DNA of 64,000 nt from Pseudomonas taiwanensis DSM 21245 (GTDB lineage: Bacteria > Pseudomonadota > Gammaproteobacteria > Pseudomonadales > Pseudomonadaceae). How positions within the stretch are numbered: the first letter of the stretch is position 1; every line of letters begins with the position of its first letter. Made by a program: the position numbers and the translations under genes. The notes below the pieces were generated by a model, which worked only from the letters and a program-made list of their open reading frames with translations, was not told the DNA's origin and ran no database searches. Where the stretch lies: positions 62,001 through 126,000 of the forward strand of contig NZ_AUEC01000020.1 of assembly GCF_000425785.1 (NCBI RefSeq), in the 5' to 3' direction. Below, piece by piece: positions 8,389-16,248 of the stretch.

Positions 8389-10752
8389 TTAATGTGCCGG
8401 GTTCAATCGTAGCGTGCCTTGGGCCGGTATGACGCCCATTTGCGCTTTGGCGTAGCGGCCGTTGATGTAGTCCTCGGCCTGGTCGGCGTAATGGGTGTCG
8501 AACAGCACGCCACTCTGCCCGACCGGGTTACTGGTCAGCGCTTGCGAGGCGTCTGCGAAGTCGATCAACCGCCGCGTCGAAGGCCCGTAGGTGACCGGCC
8601 AGGGCGCCGGGCCGATCTTCGCCGAGAGGTTGTTCGGTACCTCATGGGTGCCGGGCGCCGCGAATGGACCGACATTGAACAACAGGTTCAGCGGCTTCTT
8701 CGCTCCCAGCGGGTGGTTGTGGGTGAGGGTGTGGGCCTTGCCCCATTGCCAGCTCGCCGGGTCCTTGCCGAAGGTATCCCGCAGGTGCACAAGGCTCTTT
8801 TGCCAGGCCATGCGCACGATGGCCGTCCGGTCGGTGCGTTCATTGCCGCCGCGCAGGTTCCACCAGGGCGACTGTGGGTCGGCGGCCAGGCGTGGGAGGG
8901 CGGCGTCGATGGCACGGGTGCTGATCAACACCGGGAACCAGGTATCACCCAGTTCGTCATGCAAGGCCGCGAACGCCAGCTCATAGAGAAACTGGTTGAA
9001 CAGCGTGGCACTGATCGAGTCCAGCGGGTAATCGCCGCGCCAGGCGGCCAGCTGTTCGACCAGCTCTTTTTCCTCGTCGCCCTGGGCCACCGCACGCAGG
9101 GTCGACAGCAGTGGTGCCAGGGTGCGAGGGCCATAATCGTTGCTGGTGTCCAATTGCAGGGACTGGCTGTTGCGGGTGTCCCACTTGATATCAGGGTCGG
9201 CCAGCCGGCGGTCGAGTTGGCGGCCCCGATCCGGCAAGTTGTAATAGCCCGGTACGGGCACCGTGGCGGGTGGCTGGAAGTTGGCTGACACGATGTAGCC
9301 GCTGGCTGGGTTTTCCTGCTGTGGGTTGACGCTGAACGGGTAGAAGCCCAGCTTGTTCGCCTGCGCGCTGGCGCCGTCGAGGATGAAGGTTGGGTTCACG
9401 CCATCGGGGCGTATCGGCAGCTTCGCCGCCGCCCACCAGCCGATGTCGCCGCGCGCGTTGGCCCAGACGAAGTTCAGGCCGGGCGCCTGCACCTTGGCCA
9501 CCGCCTCGCGCATCTTGCCCAGGGTGTCCGCACGGTTGAGCTGGTAGAAGCCTTCCAGGATTGGGTTCTCGGTTTCGAGGAACGCCCACCACATGGCAAT
9601 GGGCGTGGTGCTGGCGGTGGCACCGAGCACATCGTTGACGATCGGGCCGTGGGGGGAGCGGCGCAGGGTGAGGGTGACTGGCGCTTCACCTTTGACTGCA
9701 ATCTTCTGCTCTGTCTTTTCGAGGGGGCGCCACTTGCCATCGACCATCACGTGTTCGGCATTGGCCGGATTGGTCCGCTCCGCGATCAGATCGACATCGT
9801 CGTTCTGGAACATGGTCAGGCTCCAGCCGAAGTCGCGGTTGTGCCCGAGCATGGCGAAGGGGTTGAGTGCCTGAAAATACCCATACAAGTTGAAGCCGGG
9901 GGCTGAAAGCTCGGCTTCATACCACACCGCCGGCACCGCAAAGCTGATGTGCGGGTCGCCGGCCAGCAGGGGCAGGCCGCTGCGGGTGCGGCTACCGGCT
10001 ATGGCCCAGGCGTTGCTGCCCTCGAACTGCGGGATGCCCGCATCGCCCAGCGCTTCTTGGCTGAGCCGGGCGAGGGTTTCCAGGCTGGTCCAGTCGGCAG
10101 CCGCCAGGGGGGCGTTCAAGTCACCCTGGGGCTTCCAGTCCAGATCGAACAGAGTCAGGTACTGTGGGCCGAGTTGATCGCGAATGTAGGTCAGCGCAGG
10201 CTCGGTCCGGAACGCAGCGGCAAAGCTATAGGCCAGGTAGCCTGCGATGCTCAGGGTGTCCTCGGCGGTGAACGGGCGCGGCGTGATGCCTAGCAGGTCG
10301 AACTCCATGGGCTTGGGGTGGCTGCTCTGCCAGGCGTTGACGCCATCGAGATAAGCTTGCAGGGCTTGCCAGGCCGGCGCGCTGTGGTCTTGGCGGCGCG
10401 CCATGAGCGCAGCCTGCTCGCGGATGCGCAAGCTGCGGAACAGGGTGTCTGTGGGCACCAGCTTGCTGCCCAGCACTTCGGCCAGTTCACCCTGGGCCAG
10501 CCGGCGCATGATTTCCATCTGGAACAGCCGATCCTGGGCGTGCACATAACCCAGGGCGCGGTACAGGTCTTGCTCGTTCCGTGCCTGCAGGTGCGGCACC
10601 CCCCGGGCGTCGTAGCGCACGCTGACCGGCGCTTGCAGGCCGGCCAAGGCAACCTCGCCCTCGCGTCGCGGCAACTTGCCTTGCACGTACCAGTAACCGG
10701 CTCCCGCGGCCACCGCCATGACGAGGGCCAACACGGTCAAGCTGCGCTTCAT
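8389..10752 (-). CDS. Penicillin-acylase-family Ntn hydrolase (acyl-homoserine-lactone acylase type)
   Basis: A 787-residue precursor with an N-terminal signal or anchor (KRSLTVLALVMAVAAGAGYWYVQG). An alpha-chain part is followed by the autocatalytic site FEG-SNAW. Ser near residue 246 becomes the N-terminal nucleophile of the beta chain after cleavage. HGPIVND supplies the conserved Asn of the oxyanion hole. Such periplasmic acylases cleave penicillins or acyl-homoserine lactones; P. aeruginosa HacB, from a comparable neighbourhood, is a likely relative. CAT at 10750-10752 gives the start, with AAGGAG just before it; a longer frame to 10797 lacks support. Substrate is unproven. Confidence 0.87.
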   Translation of the reverse strand: MKRSLTVLALVMAVAAGAGYWYVQGKLPRREGEVALAGLQAPVSVRYDARGVPHLQARNEQDLYRALGYVHAQDRLFQMEIMRRLAQGELAEVLGSKLVPTDTLFRSLRIREQAALMARRQDHSAPAWQALQAYLDGVNAWQSSHPKPMEFDLLGITPRPFTAEDTLSIAGYLAYSFAAAFRTEPALTYIRDQLGPQYLTLFDLDWKPQGDLNAPLAAADWTSLETLARLSQEALGDAGIPQFEGSNAWAIAGSRTRSGLPLLAGDPHISFAVPAVWYEAELSAPGFNLYGYFQALNPFAMLGHNRDFGWSLTMFQNDDVDLIAERTNPANAEHVMVDGKWRPLEKTEQKIAVKGEAPVTLTLRRSPHGPIVNDVLGATASTTPIAMWWAFLETENPILEGFYQLNRADTLGKMREAVAKVQAPGLNFVWANARGDIGWWAAAKLPIRPDGVNPTFILDGASAQANKLGFYPFSVNPQQENPASGYIVSANFQPPATVPVPGYYNLPDRGRQLDRRLADPDIKWDTRNSQSLQLDTSNDYGPRTLAPLLSTLRAVAQGDEEKELVEQLAAWRGDYPLDSISATLFNQFLYELAFAALHDELGDTWFPVLISTRAIDAALPRLAADPQSPWWNLRGGNERTDRTAIVRMAWQKSLVHLRDTFGKDPASWQWGKAHTLTHNHPLGAKKPLNLLFNVGPFAAPGTHEVPNNLSAKIGPAPWPVTYGPSTRRLIDFADASQALTSNPVGQSGVLFDTHYADQAEDYINGRYAKAQMGVIPAQGTLRLNPAH

Positions 10753-10841
10753 CGATACTCCTTGTGTGCATGAACGCCAAAACTGTGGTCCGATCATCGA
10801 CGGATTCGCGAACAGAGCATAGCCCTTGGAGAGCCGTACCC

Positions 10842-11408
10842 ATGTCCCTCAGCGAAAAACAGAAGATGCTCAGTGGCCAGCTTTACCACGCCAGTTGTCC
10901 TGAACTCCAGGCCGAGCAGATCGCCAACAAACACTGGATGCAGCGATACAACAACAGCTTCGAATTGCTCAACGAACAGCGCCATGGCCTGCTCGCCGAA
11001 CACTTCGGTCATGCTGGCGAAGGTGCGGTAATCCGGCCGCCGTTCTATTGCGACTATGGCTACAACATCAGCATCGGCCGCAACAGCTTCATGAATTTCA
11101 ACTGCGTGATTCTGGATGTGCTGCCTGTGCGGATCGGCGACGACTGCCAGGTCGGACCCGCCGTGCAGATCTATACCGCCGACCATCCCCTCGACCCGGC
11201 ACTGCGGCGAACCGGCCTTGAAAGTGGTCGGCCGGTGACTATCGGTAACAACGTGTGGATCGGTGGGGCGGCGATCATCTTGCCAGGCGTGACCATCGGT
11301 GACGATGCCGTGATCGGCGCGGGCAGCGTGGTCACGCGCGATGTGCCTGCGGGTGCTGTGGTGGTGGGTAACCCTGCGCGCGAGCGTCACCCGGCCCAAG
11401 TGCAATAG
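10842..11408 (+). CDS. Maltose/sugar O-acetyltransferase (Maa/NodL family)
   Basis: A 188-residue left-handed beta-helix acetyltransferase that transfers acetyl from acetyl-CoA to a sugar hydroxyl. The N-terminal Mac domain includes EKQKMLSGQLYHA (residues 5-17). Hexapeptide repeats follow (ISIGRNSFMNFNCVILD, VTIGNNVWIGGAAIILPGVTIGDDAVIGAGSVV), and the catalytic His lies in YTADHPLDP. The length is normal for Maa/NodL. ATG 10842 is chosen because MSLSEKQKML matches family starts; the extension to 10764 overlaps the promoter side of the acylase. It is divergent from the acylase gene. The natural sugar is unknown. Confidence 0.88.
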   Translation: MSLSEKQKMLSGQLYHASCPELQAEQIANKHWMQRYNNSFELLNEQRHGLLAEHFGHAGEGAVIRPPFYCDYGYNISIGRNSFMNFNCVILDVLPVRIGDDCQVGPAVQIYTADHPLDPALRRTGLESGRPVTIGNNVWIGGAAIILPGVTIGDDAVIGAGSVVTRDVPAGAVVVGNPARERHPAQVQ

Positions 11409-11956
11409 CAGCCGACGGCCAAGGTGTTGGAGGCCGTGACTGGGCGGCCGTCGAGCAACGCCTTGAGGATGGGTTCAATGAAGCTGTTGCTGGCATTGCA
11501 CACCGCGCCTTCGCTATAGGGGCCGAAGTAGGCCAGGCGGCCCTGGCGGTCCCAGATCGCCACGGCAGGTGAGGCTGGCAGCTGCTCGCTGCCGGGAAGA
11601 CGGGTGATAGGTTTCAGGCTGCTGAGGTTGGCTGGCAACTGGCCGTGGCTGCCTGGCTTGTGCACGACGAAGAAGGTGACGCCTTGGTCGGCAAAGTGGC
11701 TGACCAGGTCACCCAGGTGCTGCTGGTTGCCGACGTTGCAGGGGCAAGCTGGGTCCCAGAAGTGCACCACCCGGATCGGCCCGGGGCCCGCCAGCTCTGC
11801 AGGCAGGCGCAGTTGGCTGCCGTCGAACAGGGTGGCCTGGTTGTCGAACGAGCGCAGGTAACGGGACTGGAAACTATCGTAGGCCCACCACAGTCCGGCG
11901 GCGCAGAGTGCAAGTGCCAGTAGGGTGATTGCAGGCTTGATGACGTGGGCGTTCAT
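11387..11956 (-). CDS. Membrane-anchored thioredoxin-fold protein with two CxC motifs (DUF6436-like)
   Basis: A 189-residue protein with one N-terminal membrane helix (about residues 8-27), then a thioredoxin-like domain facing the periplasm. At the usual active-site position, after strand VVHFWDPA, there is CPC (Cys71, Cys73) instead of CxxC. A second CxC, CYC (Cys183, Cys185), lies five residues from the end. The cis-Pro loop is probably LPASPAVAIWD. This points to a thiol-disulfide or metal-handling role, but no activity is known to me. Its 3' end overlaps that of the acetyltransferase gene by 22 bases. The start at 11956 (MNAHVIKPAI) is chosen over upstream extensions with no helix. Confidence 0.75.
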   Translation of the reverse strand: MNAHVIKPAITLLALALCAAGLWWAYDSFQSRYLRSFDNQATLFDGSQLRLPAELAGPGPIRVVHFWDPACPCNVGNQQHLGDLVSHFADQGVTFFVVHKPGSHGQLPANLSSLKPITRLPGSEQLPASPAVAIWDRQGRLAYFGPYSEGAVCNASNSFIEPILKALLDGRPVTASNTLAVGCYCTWAG

Positions 11957-12077
11957 GGGGTTTCCGGAGCCTTGTGCGAGCGGCAGTGCAGTGCGTTCGA
12001 AGGTCAGCAAGCTTGCCATGACGCCAGGCAGAGCTGAATATCCCAGATCAATACTTGCTCTACCGTGGATGCACCTG

Positions 12078-13013
12078 ATGCCCGCTGTTTTCGACCCCAA
12101 TCACCTGCGTACCAGCCTTGCACCGCTGACAGCCTGTGAGCGTTTGTCGGCGCAGGCCCAGCAATACCAGCGCTTCTACGGCCTGGACCTGCCGGCCCGC
12201 AGTTGGCTTGGCCGCTTCCAGGCAGCGGGTTTCGAGGTGGTCGGCCAGGTGTGGCTACCCAGGGAGCCGACGGCAACGCTATTTCTGATGCACGGTTACT
12301 ACGACCACATGGGCCTGTACCGACATGTGATCGAATGGGCCCTGGGCCTGGGTTATGCGGTCATCAGTTGCGACCTGCCAGGCCACGGCCTGTCTAGCGG
12401 CGAGCGCGCCAGCATCAAGGATTTTGCGCTGTACCAGCAGGTGCTCGATGCGTTGTTCGAGCAGGCGCGCATGCTTGAGCTACCTCGTCCATGGCACCTG
12501 TGTGGGCAAAGCACGGGTGGGGCAATCGTGATCGACCACCTGTTGAGCAAGGGCGAGCATAGCCCGTCCGATGGCCAAGTGATTCTGTTGGCGCCGTTGG
12601 TGCGGCCAAGGGGGTGGCGCTGGTCGAAGTTGAGCTATTGTGTGTTGCGCCACTTCGTCAATGGCATCGAGCGGCGCTTCAGCGAGAACACCAACGACCC
12701 TGCTTTCTTGCCCTTTCTCGAAGCGGACCCGCTCCAACCTCGGCGCCTGCCCACGGCCTGGGTTGGGGCGTTGGCGGCTTGGGTCAAGCGGATCGAGGCG
12801 GCGCCGCGCAGCACGCGGCAACCGCTGATCGTGCAGGGCGAGGCAGACGGCACGGTGGATTGGCAGCATAACCTCAAGGTGCTCAAGGCCAAATTCCGCG
12901 AACCACAGATTCTGATGCTGCCGGAAGCACGACACCACCTGGCCAACGAGTTGCCTGGCATCCGCCAGCGCTACTTCGCATTCATCGACCAGCGGCTGGG
13001 CGTGACTACTTGA
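12078..13013 (+). CDS. Alpha/beta hydrolase, serine aminopeptidase S33 / lysophospholipase type
   Basis: A protein of about 311 residues in the Hydrolase_4 family. The oxyanion motif is FLMHGYYDHMGLY, the strand-4 loop SCDLPGHGLSSGERAS, and the nucleophile elbow CGQSTGG. The acid lies in GEADGTVDW and the His in PEARHHLANE. Relatives act on monoacylglycerols or lysophospholipids. ATG 12069 is in frame three codons earlier; 12078 is slightly better placed behind GTGGA. The 3' end overlaps the convergent DUF2059 gene by 8 bases, so the two genes share a terminus without a spacer. Confidence 0.82.
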   Translation: MPAVFDPNHLRTSLAPLTACERLSAQAQQYQRFYGLDLPARSWLGRFQAAGFEVVGQVWLPREPTATLFLMHGYYDHMGLYRHVIEWALGLGYAVISCDLPGHGLSSGERASIKDFALYQQVLDALFEQARMLELPRPWHLCGQSTGGAIVIDHLLSKGEHSPSDGQVILLAPLVRPRGWRWSKLSYCVLRHFVNGIERRFSENTNDPAFLPFLEADPLQPRRLPTAWVGALAAWVKRIEAAPRSTRQPLIVQGEADGTVDWQHNLKVLKAKFREPQILMLPEARHHLANELPGIRQRYFAFIDQRLGVTT

Positions 13014-13758
13014 GATCCTCGGTACTTTGCCCCACCGCCAGCCCCGCACGCACAGCGGCAAGGGCTGCCTGGTAGTACGCCTTGCCTTCAGGCGACTCGG
13101 CGAAGGTGGCGAATTGCTCCAGCTCGGCATCGGACAAGTCGCGATAGACATACAGCAGCGTGTTGTTCAGGTCTTCGCCGATTTGCGACATCAGGCGCTG
13201 GCGCTGGCCGTCGAGCATGCCCTGGGCCTGCCCGCCCCCGAACAGTCCGGGGATCATCGAGCTGAGGCTGTCGGCCGCCACGCCGGCGATCGCCAGGCTC
13301 ACTTCGGCTCCGGCCTCGCGTGCCGGCAAGGCCTGGGCCAGGTGGCCGATGATCAGCAGGCGGTCGTCGCTGGCCTGGACCTTTGGCAGGCCCTTGGCAT
13401 TCTTGGCCAACTGGTCCTTGCGGGTAGCTTGAAGTTCAGCCGCCACCACCTTGCGCCCCAGTGGCGACTGGAAAAAGGCCAGCGCTGGCGAAGGGTTGGG
13501 CAGGGTAGCGCGCAGTTGCGCCTGGGCACGGCGGTCCATGGCCTGGGCCTGGAAGCGCTGGTTGCTGTTGTTGACCAGGGCCTGGTAGACGGCAGGCGGC
13601 AAACTGTTGCGGTAGCGCTGCTGGGCAGCGGTCAGGGCATCGTTGAAATGGGCGCGCTGGTCGGGCCAGCCGGCGGCCTTGTACAGTTGATCGAGGCTGT
13701 CTGCCCAGACAGGCATGGTGCAGATCATCAGCAGAAGCAGGGAAAACAGACGGCGCAT
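13006..13758 (-). CDS. DUF2059 family secreted protein
   Basis: A 250-residue protein with a Sec signal peptide ending near VWA-DSL. The C-terminal DUF2059 landmark is YRDLSDAELEQFATFAESPEGKAYYQA. Helix-rich DUF2059 proteins are common in proteobacteria and their function is unknown. The two halves look like degenerate repeats, since residues 77-107 (LRATLPNPSPALAFFQSPLG and following) resemble the final DUF2059 segment. It sits alone, convergent with the S33-type hydrolase and divergent from the 2OG-oxygenase. Confidence 0.78.
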   Translation of the reverse strand: MRRLFSLLLLMICTMPVWADSLDQLYKAAGWPDQRAHFNDALTAAQQRYRNSLPPAVYQALVNNSNQRFQAQAMDRRAQAQLRATLPNPSPALAFFQSPLGRKVVAAELQATRKDQLAKNAKGLPKVQASDDRLLIIGHLAQALPAREAGAEVSLAIAGVAADSLSSMIPGLFGGGQAQGMLDGQRQRLMSQIGEDLNNTLLYVYRDLSDAELEQFATFAESPEGKAYYQAALAAVRAGLAVGQSTEDLK

Positions 13759-13880
13759 TCAGGACTCCTGTCGGCAGGCGGCTATTGTCCTTGGCTCGGC
13801 GGTATTTTGTCGAGATATCAGCGTGGTTCTCAGCCAAGTGGCGCTGTCCGTGGTCATGGCTAATGGATATGATGCGCGCC

Positions 13881-14504
13881 ATGCACATCTCTCCTGAACA
13901 CCCTATGCTGTCGGCCGTCGTCGATGACCTCGCCACCCGTGGCTGGTCGCAGCAGGCCCTTTTCTTGCCTGCGGACCTGGTGCGCGCCCTGGCGGCCGAG
14001 TGTCGGCGCCGTCATGCCGAAGGCGAACTCAACCCTGCCGGGGTTGGACGGGGCGCTTCCCAGGAAGTGCGCGAGGCCATTCGCGGCGACCAGATCCAGT
14101 GGATCGACCCCGGTCAGGCCGACGCCTGCGATCGCTATCTCGAAGCCATGGACTGCTTGCGTCAGGCCATCAACCGTAGCCTGTTCCTGGGGCTCGAGGA
14201 CTTCGAATGCCATTTCGCCCTGTATCCACCGGGTGCATTCTATCGCCGGCACCTGGATCGTTTCCGCGACGATGATCGCCGCAGCGTTTCGGCGGTGTTC
14301 TACCTCAATGAAGACTGGCAGCCCCAGGACGGCGGCCAGTTGCGCATGTTCCTGGCCGACGAAGTCGAGCACGACGTCCTGCCGTTGGCCGGTAGCCTGG
14401 TGGTATTCCTCTCGGGTGATGTTCCCCATGAAGTCTTGCCGGCCGGGCGCGAGCGCTTGTCGCTGACGGGCTGGTTCCGCCGCCGTGGCAACGAACCCTT
14501 CTGA
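13881..14504 (+). CDS. 2-oxoglutarate/Fe(II) oxygenase, SM-20/EGLN-like
   Basis: A protein of about 207 residues with the prolyl-4-hydroxylase fold. The iron ligands are His and Asp in YRRHLDRFRDDD and the distal His in DVPHEVLPA. The 2-oxoglutarate-binding Arg follows in RERLSLTGWFRR. SVSAVFYLNEDWQPQDGGQLRMF is the central sheet. Such proteins hydroxylate protein side chains or small substrates; the target here is unknown. Several in-frame ATGs occur at 13863-13881. I prefer 13881 (MHISPEHPML), but the ribosome site is weak. It overlaps the following DUF523 gene by 20 bases, which suggests translational coupling. Confidence 0.8.
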   Translation: MHISPEHPMLSAVVDDLATRGWSQQALFLPADLVRALAAECRRRHAEGELNPAGVGRGASQEVREAIRGDQIQWIDPGQADACDRYLEAMDCLRQAINRSLFLGLEDFECHFALYPPGAFYRRHLDRFRDDDRRSVSAVFYLNEDWQPQDGGQLRMFLADEVEHDVLPLAGSLVVFLSGDVPHEVLPAGRERLSLTGWFRRRGNEPF

Positions 14505-15000
14505 CTTGCCGAAGGTCCTGGTCAGCGCCTGCCTGCTGGGGCAACCGGTGCGCTACGACGGCCGGGCCAGCGGGCACCACGATCAGTTGCAGCGCTGGCA
14601 GGCCGAAGGCCGTGTAGTGCCGTTGTGTCCGGAAGTGGCCGGCGGCTTGCCGACGCCGCGTCCTCCTGCGGAGATTCCGGGCGGGCAAGGCGGACAGGTA
14701 CTCGATGGCATGGCGCAGGTGCTGACAGTCACCGGGGAGGATGTCAGCGGTGCCTTTCTGGCTGGGGCGCGGCAGGCGCTGGCGTTGGTGCGCCAGCACG
14801 CGATCGGCGTGGCGGTGCTCAAAGCCGGCAGCCCCTCGTGTGGCAACCGTTTGACCTACGATGGCACCTTCAGCGCGGTGAAGGTGCCGGGGGAGGGCGT
14901 CACGGCGGCATTGCTGCGGCGCGAGGGCGTGCTGGTGTTCAGTGAGCTGGAGTTGGAGCAAGCGCAGCGGGCGCTGGCTCGGCTGTCTGAATCGCCTTGA
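14485..15000 (+). CDS. DUF523 family protein
   Basis: A 171-residue protein with the family's conserved cysteine motifs: VSACLLGQPVRYDG near the start, PLCPEVAGGLPTPRPP and KAGSPSCGN. The spacing of Cys residues suggests an iron-sulfur or other metal site, but the family's role is not established. It starts inside the end of the 2OG-oxygenase gene. Its last 62 bases are shared with the 3' end of the gene on the opposite strand. Confidence 0.83.
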   Translation: MATNPSDLPKVLVSACLLGQPVRYDGRASGHHDQLQRWQAEGRVVPLCPEVAGGLPTPRPPAEIPGGQGGQVLDGMAQVLTVTGEDVSGAFLAGARQALALVRQHAIGVAVLKAGSPSCGNRLTYDGTFSAVKVPGEGVTAALLRREGVLVFSELELEQAQRALARLSESP

Positions 15001-15454
15001 ACCACTTCTGTTCGAGTTGTGCGGTACGGCCACTGTCCTTCAGGCGCTGAAGGGCATTGTTCAGCGCGCTTTGGAAGGCCGGGTTGTCCTTCTGGAACGG
15101 AATGACCAGCTGCTTCTCGCCATAAGGCTGGCTGACATCCAATGTGCCGTTGGCGGCGGTCTGTGCTTGCTCCGCCGTCAGTGCGACGTCGTACTTCCCG
15201 CTTTCTACGCCTGGTAGCACATCGGCAGCAGGCGCCTCGATGAACTCGGCGCGCAGGTCCAGCTCACGGGCAAGGTCCTGGCCAAACTCGACCTGAAAGC
15301 CGGTCAGGCGGTCGTTTTCCTTGAAGGCGTAAGGCTTGTTATCAGCCTGCACGACAATGCGCAGTTCGCCGCGGTCGTTGATTTCATCTATCAGCTCGGC
15401 CTGAGCCAATGGAGTGATCAGTACTGCCAGCAGTACGCCTATGGTCGAACGCAT
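14939..15454 (-). CDS. Short family-3 solute-binding protein, apparently lacking much of one lobe
   Basis: A 171-residue protein with a signal peptide ending near AQA-ELI. The typical start of family-3 binding proteins follows (INDRGELRIVVQADNKPYAFKENDRLTGFQVEFGQDLA). After the first lobe (VESGKYDVALTAEQAQTAANGTLDVSQPY) it passes almost at once to the C-terminal piece FQSALNNALQRLKDSGRTAQLEQKWF. The roughly 80 residues that normally form the second lobe and hinge are missing. Both ends look intact, so this is a clean internal loss rather than a frameshift. It has no permease or ATPase nearby. It may be a sensor or a scavenger, or non-functional in transport. Confidence 0.72.
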   Translation of the reverse strand: MRSTIGVLLAVLITPLAQAELIDEINDRGELRIVVQADNKPYAFKENDRLTGFQVEFGQDLARELDLRAEFIEAPAADVLPGVESGKYDVALTAEQAQTAANGTLDVSQPYGEKQLVIPFQKDNPAFQSALNNALQRLKDSGRTAQLEQKWFKAIQTAEPAPAALAPTPAH

Positions 15455-15651
15455 GAATGCCCCTTTTATTTGGCAGATGAATAACCTTCGCCGCGACTTT
15501 CTTCCTCGTCACGGTCGAGCGCAGCCTATGACCTTGAAGCCTTGGCGAGGTTTAACCCTAACTGAAAAAATTCTCTTTGTGGGCTATGGTGAATTACCGC
15601 CGCCATTCGTTTTACTGGGGGCGGCCAATAAGTGAATCACAGGAGAAGTGA

Positions 15652-16128
15652 ATGAACAGCCTATTTTCGCGTGCTGCCGTCGCCGGTTTGCTGATGGGGG
15701 TATCGGTGTTCGCCGGCGCTGCGGATGCGCTCAAGAGCCAGGAACCGCCCCAGGATGCCAAGGTCTTCATCGTTTCCCCCGCCGATGGTGCCACGGTCGA
15801 CAAGACCTTTACCGTCAAGTTCGGTATCGAAGGCATGGCGCTCAAGCCCGCTGGCGACCAGACCCCGCACACCGGCCATCACCACCTGTTGGTGGATGTC
15901 GACACAGCACCGGCTGCCGATCAGCCATTGCCAACCAGCCTGATGCCGGAGAACAACGCGCCGCTGCCGGCCGGCCCGCAAGTGCTGCACTTCGGCAAGG
16001 CGCAGACCGAAGCGACCATTACCCTGACCCCAGGCAAGCACACCTTGCAGCTGGTGCTGGGCGACCAGTATCACGTGCCGTTCAAGCCGAGCGTCGAGTC
16101 GAAGAAAATCACGGTAACCGTGAAATGA
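15652..16128 (+). CDS. DUF4399 family periplasmic protein
   Basis: A 158-residue protein with a signal peptide ending near AGA-ADALK. The DUF4399 core includes VFIVSPADGATVDKTFTVKFGIEGM, the His-rich TGHHHLLVDVD and the final VLGDQYHVPFKPSVESKKITVTV. It looks like an immunoglobulin-type beta sandwich, and the His cluster suggests metal contact. Function is unknown. A GGAG site precedes the start. It is a single gene that ends at a bidirectional terminator shared with serA. Confidence 0.83.
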   Translation: MNSLFSRAAVAGLLMGVSVFAGAADALKSQEPPQDAKVFIVSPADGATVDKTFTVKFGIEGMALKPAGDQTPHTGHHHLLVDVDTAPAADQPLPTSLMPENNAPLPAGPQVLHFGKAQTEATITLTPGKHTLQLVLGDQYHVPFKPSVESKKITVTVK

Positions 16129-16198
16129 TTGCTGCTCCTTTCGCATGCTGAAGCTGCCGGAGCGGGTTCATTCGCGAAAGAGCCGGGACACAGGCAAT

Positions 16199-16233
16199 AA
16201 AAAAGGCGACCTTCATCGAAGGTCGCCTTTTTC
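16199..16233. terminator. Bidirectional terminator between DUF4399 gene and serA
   Basis: Stem AAAAGGCGACCTT (16201-16213) and AAGGTCGCCTTTT (16219-16231), with an A-run on one side and a T-run on the other, so it serves both converging genes. A short REP-like remnant (ggagcgggttcattcgcgaa) lies upstream at about 16157-16176. Confidence 0.85.
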
Positions 16234-16248
16234 GTTAGCGGTGGAAAC

